From contig CM046341.1 of NCBI GenBank assembly GCA_025403435.1, positions 1,516,802-1,580,801 of the forward strand: a stretch of 64,000 bases of DNA, read 5' to 3'. Shown piece after piece: positions 21,203-30,930 of this stretch. How positions within the stretch are numbered: position 1 is the stretch's first letter; each line of letters opens with the position of its first letter. The translations under genes were made by a program, and so were the position numbers. Source of the DNA: Artocarpus heterophyllus. Taxonomy: Eukaryota > Streptophyta > Magnoliopsida > Rosales > Moraceae. Below the pieces are notes generated by a model, which was given only the letters and a program-made list of their open reading frames with translations, was not told the DNA's origin and did not search any database.

Positions 21203-22140
21203 TCTTTTTGTTTTATCTTTGGCATGTAGGCATGTGTGTCCGTATTTCGTGTGTTACGAATAACCGTTTGCCTTGTATTCTGTGTTTCTTGTGGTACGTT
21301 GTTGTTCAATCTTTTAGATTCATTGAGCCTAATGCCGGGATGACTGGATACGGAGTACTTGATGCTCTCGAAACGCATCCTTCTTAAGGTCCGATCTTTT
21401 GTTTATCGATGTTTTTGTATCCTCTAAGCATGCATGATATGGATAGCTGGTATACGGAGTGCCTTGTACTCTCGAAACGTATCCGTATTATGTTTGTAAT
21501 GTGTAATATTCTGTTAATATTATGTGGAAGTACCAGAGTCAGTTATGGGGATATTCCATATGAAATATGAGTATATTATTTGGGTTGAATGTTTGTGTCA
21601 TGAGGATAGCTGTTTAATGAAAAATATGTCGGGTATGTTTGCAACTCTGAGATTCCGTTTAATATCTCTATGAGTAAGTTTAATGTATGGTTTTGAATAT
21701 AAGTGTTTGTGATATATGTTTTATGATTATGTTTTAGTTTATTAGTTGAGGTATGAAATCAAATATATTTGACTTTTCCTTACTCAAAAAGGAAAAGGAA
21801 CCTAAAGATGAAGTATATAAAATTTCTCTGGCAATCTCCTTAAATGTGATTGTAAATCACAGTCCATGGACAATGAAGGACTGGAATCATGATATGGTCA
21901 ATATGTATGCCTGATCAGATTCTTAGACTATTATACGGTGTTATAAGTTGAAACTTGTCAGAAATACTCTTATTGAGGGATTTAGGAGTAAGATTTATTA
22001 TGCAAGTAAATAAGTGGAAATACGATAACTTAAATTTTGAGGACAAATAACATTAACGGTTTAGACTCAGAATTGGAATCATAGTGGAATCATAATTTTT
22101 ACTAGTATTGCTAGAATTGAAATTTCGAGGACGAAATTTC

Positions 22141-22157
22141 TTTAAGGGGGGTAGAGC
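22141..22157 (+). other. Polypurine tract of LOG-carrying element
   Basis: TTTAAGGGGGGTAGAGC lies directly before the 3' LTR and after ATTTCGAGGACGAAATTTC, as in Tekay/Del gypsy elements. Confidence 0.85.
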
Positions 22158-24130
22158 TGTGACACCCGTTATTCTCCTAACGGGTATTGAGGTAATTAAA
22201 TTAATTTTTAATGTATAAAAAAAATTGCTTCATTTAAATTTATTTTATAATATTTATTTTTATCTATTTTTAAATTTTCTAAAATTCTCCTATATTTATT
22301 TAGTATGATTACTAAAAAGCCTTAGAACTTCTAATAAATCTCAAAAATGTCATATTGGCATTATATGTGTTAAAGTCTTTAGATGAGACATAAGGATATC
22401 TTTTCCAACTACTCTTGACCCTCATTTTCTTTATTTCCTCCGTGACATGCTTCAACATGTCTCCTCTATAATTGTTTCTATCACTTCTCTTCAAAGACTT
22501 CATATTTTCTTCCTTTCTCTTCCACGGTTCCCACACTCTTCTTCTTATTTCTTTGCTGAAGCAAAATACTTAGAGAACTTCTTCAAGGCAGCCATAAAAA
22601 TCAGCTACCATCACCTCCATTTGAGCAAGAATTTCAGTCATATCGAAGTAAAGGAACCTGTTTTGAAGCCATTTCAAGCTTCCAACTAACCATAATCCGA
22701 GGTTAGAATCTTATGAACAAATTTAGTCTTTCATTTATAAATTTTCTTTTATACTAAAGGATTATTCAAATTTACGTTCTTAAACCTAAGTATATGTTTG
22801 TTGCTATTTTGGAGCATATGTATGAAGTCTAAGTGTATATGCCCTAGACAGAAAATTTATATTGTTAAACTTTATAATACCTCTATGGGCAGTGGTTATT
22901 TCTTGAAATTCTAAGATTAAATTAAAATAAATTTTATGAATGTAGTTGTATGTTGTGCTTTAGTTTTAATTGTCCTTATGCACGCCTTAGGATCAAGGGA
23001 GTATGGAGCTAACGTTAATTGATTCCAGGATTAAGAGACTGTTGATAAGCTTAAAAGGTAGGGATTCTATTACTCATCTTTTGTGAGGTTTTTATAGAAT
23101 TAAAATTGATTGTTTTGCCGCAATATATATATATCTATGTTGAACTGATATTATATGTGTATCACATATGAAACTATGACATGGACTCGTCTTGTATTGT
23201 ACGGCGAGGAACATAATGAATTGACACATGTTATAAATTGAGAAGCATGGTTAGAAAAATTAACTCTATTAATAATGATTTAATATAGAGAAATTGTGAG
23301 ACATGAAAAGGGCGACGGTTACGTCCTTGGGCATGAATACCCTAAAAGGTAAAGTAGGGGGAAGGCGATGACGCTTCCTTGGGTTGAAAGTCCCAGAACA
23401 CACTGTACAGGAATCGACTTGGTGAGGACTCGGGGCTTGATGTCCCCTCACCGGAACACCCTTGGAATGTTTATAGGGTGATCAAGTGCGCTCATTTGGG
23501 TTTCGATGAGTTGAGTGATACTCAATTTAACATGGATACCTAGGAACAATGATGATTGTTAATATTTGTATAAATGTGTAATTATGACACTTGGTAATGA
23601 TTAACTACGGTATCCATAAGATGTGATCATAATAAACCTCATAATCTGGAATATGATGTAACTTACTGACCATGCAGATTTTAATGTGGTAATGATAAAA
23701 ACCTAAAGGTGAGTAATGGCTTTCTCTACTGAGCATAGTGTCGCTCATTCCCTTATATTTTTATCTTTTCAGGACTCACTAAGTGTGAGGTGGCTACGAG
23801 AAATATAGTTGAGGAAGTGATGTAGCTATATTACATTGGGACTGCTTCAATCGTTGAGAATGTTCTTCATGATAATGTAAGCATCAATTGTTACTTTCTG
23901 TGACTGTATTACAATGTGTTGAGGGTTAAAATGATGATGACAACAGTTTATATTATTAAATTTAAGGTGCTACATTAAAACTGTGGTTTATTTATCGTTT
24001 ATATTTTTATTTTTGAGTTGAGAGTTTTCATTTAAGTCCCGGGTAAATTTTATTTTTAAGGTTTTACTTTTATTATTTATTTTTATTTTATCTCATTAAA
24101 AACTGTTAACCCCCACATAGGGGCGTTACA
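22158..24130 (+). repeat. 3' LTR of the LOG-carrying element
   Basis: 1,973 bp. Differences from the 5' LTR seen by eye: one A fewer in the run near 22,215, GTTAAT instead of GATAAT near 23,559, and GTAACTT instead of GTGACTT near 23,658. Confidence 0.93.
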
Positions 24131-26678
24131 GCTTTGAAGACTTCCATGAAACTACTGCGCCTCCCAAAGTGAATACGTATCCACTTGTAGCTTTAGAATC
24201 CTGTATATCAGATATCCAACTTGCGTCAGAATACCCTTCAAGAACTGCAGGATCTCTTGTATAATGTAGCCCATAACTACGTGTATACCGTAAGTATCTG
24301 AGTACTCTAACAATCGCTTTCCAGTGATCATCTCCTGGATTACTCGTGAATCTACTCAGACTACTTACAGCATAGGCAATATCTGGTCTTGTACAATTCA
24401 TTAAGTACATTAAACTGTCTATCACTCTAGCATATTCCACCTGGGATATACTTTCTCCTCTATTTTTGGACAGATGTTGACTAGTATCAATTGGTGTTCT
24501 GGTCACACCAGTGTCATTTTTACTAAATTTGTCAAGTATCTTGTCCACATAGTGTGACTGGCTCAAGATGAGTCCATTAGGCGACCTTTTGATTTTGATT
24601 CTTAAAATCACATCGGCAAGTCCCATGTCTTTCATGTCAAACCTAGAGTTCAACATATCTTTAGTTGATTTGATCATCCGATCATTGCTACCCACGATTA
24701 GCATGTCATCTACATACAGACAAAGAATAACATATCCATCATATGTTCCTTTGACATAAACACACTTGTCACACTCATTAATTTTGAACCCATTTGACAT
24801 CATAACATTGTCAAATTTCTCATGCCATTGCTTTGGTGCTTGTTTAAGCCCATACAAAGACTTCACCAATTTGCAGACTTTCTTTTCTTGTCTTGGAGCA
24901 ATACAACCTTCTGGTTGTTTCATATAAATTTCCTCTTCAAGGTCTCCATTAAGAAAAGCAGTCTTTACATCCATCTGATGTACTTCAAGATTTCGCAAAG
25001 CGGCAATCGCTATGATCATTCTTATGGAGGTTATTCTCGTTACAGGAGAATAAGTATCAAAGTAATCAAGGCCTTCTTTTTGTCTATAACCTTTTATAAC
25101 AAGTCTAGCCTTATACTTGTCAATTGTTCCATCAGCTTTCATTTTACGTTTGAAAATCCATTTAGAACCTAGTGGTTTACTTCCTGGAGGAAGGTCCACT
25201 AATTCCCAAGTATGATTCTGCATGATGGAATCAATTTCACTCTTTATGGCTTCTTTCCATAAAGGACCCTCCGATGAGCTTACAGCTTCTTTAAAAGTTT
25301 GAGGTTCAGCCTCTAGCATGTAGGTCAGAAAGTCAGGTCCAAATGATTTTTCTGTTCGTGCCCTTTTGCTTCGTCTAGGCTCTTCCTCTTCATATTCGGT
25401 TTCAACTTCTTGATGATCTTGACTATTCTCTTCAATAGTCTTAAACGTTCGTTTAGATAAACTTGGACCATCCTCTTTGGATTTGCAAGGAAATACATGT
25501 TCAAAAAATGATGCATTCCTAGATTCCATTATCGTGTTATTGTGAATTTCAGGGATTTTAGATTCATACACAAGAAATCGATAAGCACTACTGTTGTGGG
25601 CATAACCAATGAAGATGCAATCAACTGTTTTTGGACCTATTCTCATCTTTTTTGGTGTAGGTATCATTACCTTTGCAAGACACCCCCACACTCTCAAGTA
25701 TTTGTAAGAAGGCTTTCTAGCTTTCCACAATTCATAAGGGGTCTTGTCTTCTTTCTTTCGGGGTACCTTATTTAAAAGGTAATTAGCCGATAAAATGGCT
25801 TCCCCCCACATGTTTTGTGGCAATCTAGAACTTATCAGCATCGCATTCATCATATCCTTTAAGGTACGATTTTTGCGTTCAGCCACACCATTTGACTGAG
25901 GTGAATAGGGTGGCATAACTTCGTGGATAATACCATGTTGTGCACAAAATTCACTAAATGGTTCTACATATTCACCACCACGGTCACTTCTTACCATCTT
26001 AATTTTCTTATTAAGTTGGTTTTCAACTTCTTGCTTATAGAGAGCAAACTTCTCTATAACTTCATCTTTACTTTTAAGCAAATATACATAGCAATATTTT
26101 GTGCTATCATCTATGAATGTAACAAAATATTTATTCCCACCTCTAGTTTGAATAAATTTTAAATCACAAACATCGCTATGTATCAAATCAAGTGGCTCAG
26201 TATTTCTATCAATCATTTGGTATGAAGATCTCGTTAGTTTTGCCTCTACACATATTTCACATTTGTGTTTGGGATCAATATTAAATGTGGGTATGTGATT
26301 CAAGTTAATTAATCTACGTAAAGTATTATAATTAACATGACCTAGTCTACCATGCCATAAATTAGAAGACTCAAGCATATAAGTGGAAGACTTTTTAATT
26401 ATATTGATGGAATTGGGCTTAACAGCCATTACGTTCATTTTCCACATCCCATCTTTCATATAACCCTTTCCCACATACATTCTATGTTTAGACAAAACCA
26501 TTTTATCAGCTTCAAAAACCATCTTGAAGCCATGTGAACTCAGCAGAGTTCCAGAAATGAGATTCTTTCGAATATCAGGCACATACAACACATTTTGTAG
26601 CTTGACTTCCTTGCCTGATGTCATTTTTAGAAACACCATCCCTTGGCCCTTGATCTTAGATGTGGCAGAGTTGCTCAT
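24126..26678 (-). pseudogene. Copia B integrase-RT-RNase H, cut by insertion
   Basis: An 850-codon open frame with integrase ([63 protein letters not shown]), reverse transcriptase ([34 protein letters not shown]) and the start of RNase H ([28 protein letters not shown]). It stops where the nested gypsy-type element begins; the remainder of RNase H resumes at 15,922. No internal stop or shift appears in this part, in keeping with the low LTR divergence. Confidence 0.93.
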
Positions 26679-27807
26679 ATATAGCTTCTCCCCAAAATCT
26701 GACAGTACGAGTTTAACAAAACAGCTCTATCACAGCAGACATGGCGTGTGGCCCCAGTGTCTGGCCACCACTCCTTTGGGTTGGAGTCCACCATGTTGAC
26801 TTCAGAGACCACGGCAGAGAGACTGATGTCTGACACTTCTTGTGTGATGGTGTCCACCACATTAGCCTCTTTCTTCTTGTTTCTCTTTGGCAGCCTACAA
26901 TCTGCCGACTTGTGACCCACCTTGTCACAGTTGAAACATTTTCCTTGGAATTTCTGCTTCTTTAAAATTCCACCCTTAGGCCCCAGCTTGAACCCCGACT
27001 TGGTTTTCTTGTTCTTGGAGCTTTTATCATGCTCTACCACATTTGCTTTGGCAACAGACTTGTTAAAAAGCTTTTTCTCAGATCTTCTATTGTCTTCCTC
27101 AATGCGAAGTCGAACAATAAGATCTTCAACGCTCATCTCTTTACGCTTGTGCTTCAGATAGTTCTTGAAGTCATTCCACGTCGGGGGTAGCATCTCTATG
27201 ATTGCAGCTACCTGGAAAGACTCACTAATTACCATTCCTTCAGCATGAATTTCATGAATGAGTAATTGCAGTTCTTGTACTTGACTAATTACAGTCTTAG
27301 AATCCACCATTCTGTAGTTCATGAACCGTCCAACTATGAACTTCTTAGCACCAGCATCTTCTATTTTGTATTTATGGTCCAAAGACTCCCATACTTCTTT
27401 GGCCGTTTTTTTTTCAGACTGTACACATTACAAAGTGCATCAGTCAAGCCATTCAGAATATAATTCTTGCACAAGAAGTCAGAATGCTTCCATGCTTCAA
27501 CAGCAAGCAAGGTCTGAGCATCTGTTTCATCCTCTCTAACAGTAGGAGGATCCTCTTTCAAGAATCTCGCAAGATTCAGTGTTGTCAAATAGAACAACAT
27601 CTTTTGTTGCCAAGTTTTAAAATTTAGTCCATTAAATTTTTCAGGTTTTTCATTGTGGTTCACAGGAACTGTAACCGACAAAGGTTGCGTCGAGGTTGAA
27701 GCATGGACCCTAGGAGATGGCATCGGTATCTCAGAAGTGCTCCCAGTTGGAACATTCTCAGTTGGAACAACATTCATGTTATCACCCATTTCTGAAAATA
27801 GAACCAA
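26675..27807 (-). pseudogene. Copia B gag and protease, frameshifted
   Basis: Gag probably starts at the MGDNMNVV methionine (27,789). It runs through a UBN2-like gag domain (PVNHNEKPEKFNGLNFKTWQ), a CCHC knuckle [14 protein letters not shown] and the protease motif [13 protein letters not shown] nine-A run (27,407-27,415 on the plus strand as T) breaks the frame between NVYSLKK and the next block, and a second 1-nt shift lies between protease and integrase near 26,705. A splice-acceptor-like ttctattttcag directly precedes the gag start. Confidence 0.88.
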
Positions 27808-28682
27808 ATATTAGTTTCCTTTAAAGACAAAACTATTATAAACTGTAAACTATATATATATATATATATATACATTAAATGTCTTGATTGAAAACACAAC
27901 ATAGCAAATTGATATAATGTAAACGTTTTTACAACGCTCATATATATACATAAACAATTAAGAAATAAAACCAGTTACATAACAAACAAAACATAAACTA
28001 CCAATGAAGTAATGAATTAATAAAAATGACCAAAACTCTAACATCCATTTGTAATATTCTATCGTAATAATACGTAATGTGTAAAAATACAATAAATGAA
28101 CGTTATAATGTACCAAAACATATAACCTGAAGCATTCAACAAAATGTTAATGGATATAGCAAAACCAAAACGTATATAGAAAATAATGAGGCTTTTAACG
28201 AAAATGAATATGAACATAGTTATAGCAACAGAATACAACAAAATGCAATAAAACATATGACAACTTTATAATAACAATATAAAGTAAAATACGTAAAGAT
28301 TTAGAGCCAGAGAAATTGTAGAGAATCAAAACACACAATCAAGCGATTAGAAAAACAAATATGATTAATACTTGTAAAACGTCCAATTTTAGGTAACCAT
28401 GCACAAGGACGAAAATTTAACTTAAAAAAAAAACGTAATTGAACACGAACAACTTTAAAGGATATGGATATGCACCATTGCTCCATATGAGGGACATAAT
28501 ATTTATATTAAAGTAACAAACAACCAGAATCAAACAAAACATTAATGCACATGCAATCACGACATATATTATATGAACAATTCCAAAACTATGAAGAGAA
28601 CTAAAAGCCACGAGAGAAAACAATATTTCTTTATCCAAATGCAATAACCTGTCCGTTCTCAAGAGAAAGTCTGTTTTAAGAT
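27808..28682 (-). other. Copia B leader, no gene seen
   Basis: AT-rich sequence between gag and the 5' LTR, with an AT microsatellite at 27,852-27,873. The bases following the LTR on the minus strand (ATCTTAAAACAGAC) do not match the usual initiator-Met primer site. Confidence 0.6.
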
Positions 28683-29524
28683 TGTAATTAAATATAGCAT
28701 GTAATCTGAATAAAATGAATAATATGAACAGGTTACAATTGAAAAGAAAAAAAAATTAGAAAATAAGGAAAACAGATACAACAAAACCTTCAATTGAAGC
28801 AACGTAACGTGAAAATTAGATAGAAAAATGGTCGAGGCACGTTTAGGTCACGCTTTCCTTAAAACAGATTCGTCCCCTCCGGTTGTGCACGAGGATTTGA
28901 TGAACGTCTGTCTCCCAGGATACAACGACTAACAACAGAATCTTCAGCACTATCGGATACCGTTTCCGGCGAACTTGAAACTGTTTTTTCCTTCTATCAC
29001 CAAAAAATGACTACAACAAAAATAGATGGAATTTGAAAAACAAAGGAAAGACTCTATGACTTGGTGAGTGCAAATTTTATGCAATTGTGTGTATCTCAAA
29101 CATGTGGAGGAGAGTTCATTATATAGGCTTAGAAAATAGATGTTACAATCCACATTATAATGAGCATTATTCAGAATTTATGTGCATAATGACATTGGTT
29201 GCAACCTTCCATTTTCCATGATAATGGTGCTCATTATCTCCCATTAAACCATTGGTTGTAACCCTCCATTTTCCATGATAATGGTGCTCATTATCTCCCA
29301 TTAAACCATTGGTTGTAACCCTCTATTTTCCATGATTATGAAGCTCATAATCACCTATTAATCCATACCTTTGGGTGTTACAACATGGGGTTTATGACCT
29401 CCATTAATCTCCACCAATGAGCATCAATTTCTCATTCATCCAATTGCCATTTTTCTAACAATTCCTATCATTGGCAGACAAAAAAACCAAATTAGAAGTA
29501 AATAAGAGTAGTTGTATGAAACAC

Positions 29525-30099
29525 AGGGAAGTCCTCTTAGGTCAGGGAAGGGGCGCTTCTTGGCACCTGAGATTTCTGGTGTACCCACACTATTTGTAAA
29601 ATCATCTTCTGCAATATTCCCTCATTTTCTTTACTACACGATATATATGGAAAAATTGACAACAAAAAACATAAATAAGCTCAAACACAGACGCAAGCTC
29701 ACACATATGTATATATATGCGTGTATGTATATATGTATAATTTATGAACATGCATGAGAGAAGAAGAGGTACCTTCAAAAGCAGTGAATAGGCCTCACGA
29801 GATACAGCCTGAATAGCTCCAATCTGAGTTTTTTTATTAAAAAAAAAAAAAGAGAGTATATTATCATTCACTTTCACGCATGAAACATGAATATTGTGTT
29901 TATATATATCTCTGTGTGTGTATATGTGGATAGAGAAAGAGATAGAAGTAGTAATATAGTACCCAGCAGCTTTGATGAAGCTTTCAGCAACACGATTCAG
30001 AAGAGGATGGCCCAAATCAAAGAAGCCACCTTTGTCAAAGCTCCGAAGCTCATCCATAAACAACTTGTTCTCCAACTTGCTACTAGTAGTGCTGCTCAT
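29525..30099 (-). other. OEP16-2 exons 1-3 (5' end of locus)
   Basis: Start codon at 30,099 (ATGAGCAGC). Exon 1 keeps the subfamily's MDEL-SF N-terminal segment and ends GCTGCTGG|gtac. Exon 2 is 29,823-29,773 and exon 3 is 29,608-29,525 (donor T|gtgttt). Joining exons 1 and 2 at the only visible GT-AG pair shifts the frame. The end of exon 2 reads SLLLK, whereas one added T would give an aromatic/Thr segment and restore phase with exon 3. Both lesions sit in this 51-nt exon. Confidence 0.8.
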
Positions 30100-30129
30100 T
30101 TCTTCTTCTTTTCTTGTGCTCCTAATAAA

Positions 30130-30400
30130 ATAATATTATTATATACTTAACTTCCTCTTTTATATATGCTCTTGTTCTCTCTTGAAAGCTCCCTTGCCTT
30201 TTAACTCTCTCCCTCTTTTCAATCCCAAACTTGAAATTGATTTCAGTTAATAAATGAAAGATCAGGAAAGAACAAGAAGATGGAGTTGGAGAAAGTCAGC
30301 GCGCCACGTGTCCACTTCACCATGCATATGCGTCTTTTGATTATAACAACAGCTTCAACTTCGTGGAAGATTATTTGGATCTTATTTGGCACGTGTCTTT
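30130..30400 (-). promoter_or_regulatory. OEP16-2 promoter with ABRE/G-boxes and RY box
   Basis: On the minus strand a TATA box (ATATATAAAAG) lies near 30,157-30,170, about 60-70 bp before the ATG. Upstream are two CACGTGTC elements (30,305-30,312 and 30,390-30,397, seen on the plus strand) and CATGCATATG at 30,321-30,330, which contains the RY core CATGCA. ABRE plus RY is the typical combination of seed-maturation promoters (bZIP with ABI3/FUS3-type B3 factors). This fits the seed and ABA expression known for OEP16-2 in Arabidopsis. Binding here is inferred. Confidence 0.6.
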
Positions 30401-30930
30401 CAAGTCTGTCTTGTTGCTTTTTTTTTTTTTTTTGGCATTAAAATTTCCGAAAACAGCAGTGTCCCGTAGTTTTGGCTTTAGGACTGACTTGGTTGTTGTT
30501 TTATGATTTGTTTGTTATTTAGTTGGTTTGCACTATAGATCACCAATTAGATGTTATCACAGATTAGTTAGTTGGTTGCAGGGAAATCTAGTCGTTTTCA
30601 GAATGAGGTTTCAATAAGTCATTAAACAGTTAAATAGATTAGAGTTCTCTTTTTTTGGGTTGGTTCTAGAATAATCTTCCTAGTCCATAAGAATTAGAGC
30701 AATCTGTGAGAGAGAACATCTCTGGGGATAATCACCAGAAAGGATCTGAGATAGTGTGTTAAATCAAAGTTCCACTTGTTAAATCAAAGTTCTTGGAGGT
30801 TTTTTCAGATATTGTGTTAATTAATTCCTGTTCTTTCTTTTGTTCAATAGATATATTGGCTCTTGTGGTCTCTTTCATGCTAGAATTTGAACTTGTTTTC
30901 ACATGTTAGTCAACAAATCTAAAGGAGCAC

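Larger units (their letters stand above)
15923..24130 (+). mobile_element. Non-autonomous Tekay-like LTR retrotransposon carrying LOG
   Basis: Target duplication GCTTT at 15,918-15,922 and 24,131-24,135. LTRs are 1,974 and 1,973 bp with TGTGACACCC..GGCGTTACA ends. An iMet-type primer-binding site sits at 17,904. A polypurine tract is embedded in the ATTTCGAGGACGAAATTTC context (22,121-22,141), which is characteristic of Tekay/Del chromovirus 3' ends. The 4.26-kb interior has no gag, protease, reverse transcriptase or integrase; it has two intact ORFs of other origin. By eye the LTRs differ at two substitutions and one A-run indel, so insertion was very recent. It lies nested in copia B, antisense to it and to the OEP16-2 locus. 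Its proteins must have been supplied by a related autonomous element. Confidence 0.93.
14185..29460 (-). mobile_element. Copia LTR retrotransposon B, in OEP16-2 intron 3
   Basis: LTRs at 14,185-14,960 and 28,683-29,460 begin TGTAATTAAA and end TTCTAACA. They differ at only about five positions by eye. Flanks are ATTCT (14,180-14,184) and ATTCC (29,461-29,465), a 4/5 match for a target-site duplication. A purine tract (TGTGGGGGA on the minus strand) abuts the left LTR. Without the 8.2-kb insertion the element is about 7.06 kb. No iMet-type primer-binding site follows the right LTR, and ~0.88 kb of AT-rich leader precedes gag. Residual host intron lies at 13,914-14,184 and 29,466-29,524. Confidence 0.92.
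7881..30099 (-). pseudogene. OEP16-2-like gene, seven exons, probably decaying
   Basis: Family role: OEP16-type proteins are four-helix Tim17/Tim22/Tim23-family proteins of the plastid outer envelope, proposed to pass amino acids. By my reading the exons are 30,099-29,963, 29,823-29,773, 29,608-29,525, 8,708-8,677, 8,553-8,520, 8,446-8,379 and 8,024-7,881. Recognisable segments are FDLGHPLLNRVAESFIKAAG, IGAIQAVSREAY, GTPEISGAKKRPFPDLRG, KNTGKESLQ, GVYSGLTYGLKEARGAHDW and the last exon, NSAVAGALTGAALALTS through AISTAANLLSGIF, ending at TAA. Exon lengths sum to 550 nt, not a multiple of three. The exon 1/2 junction lacks one base, and exon 2 lacks one more near REAY, which shifts its end out of frame with exon 3. 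A Trp of the ESLQWG segment reads Arg. Intron 6 starts with GC. Intron 3 is ~20.8 kb of transposons. Identity is strong; function is doubtful. Confidence 0.85.

Noticed and set aside
15923..24130. Integrated plant virus rather than a retrotransposon, given the carlavirus-like ORF
   Set aside because: Two long LTRs, iMet primer site, polypurine tract and 5-bp target duplication show retrotransposition; no viral replicase, movement or coat protein is present.
29602..30099. Single 165-codon ORF as an intact protein
   Set aside because: It reads through intron 1 of the OEP16-2 locus; only its first 45 or so residues and the IGAIQAVSREAY segment are exonic.
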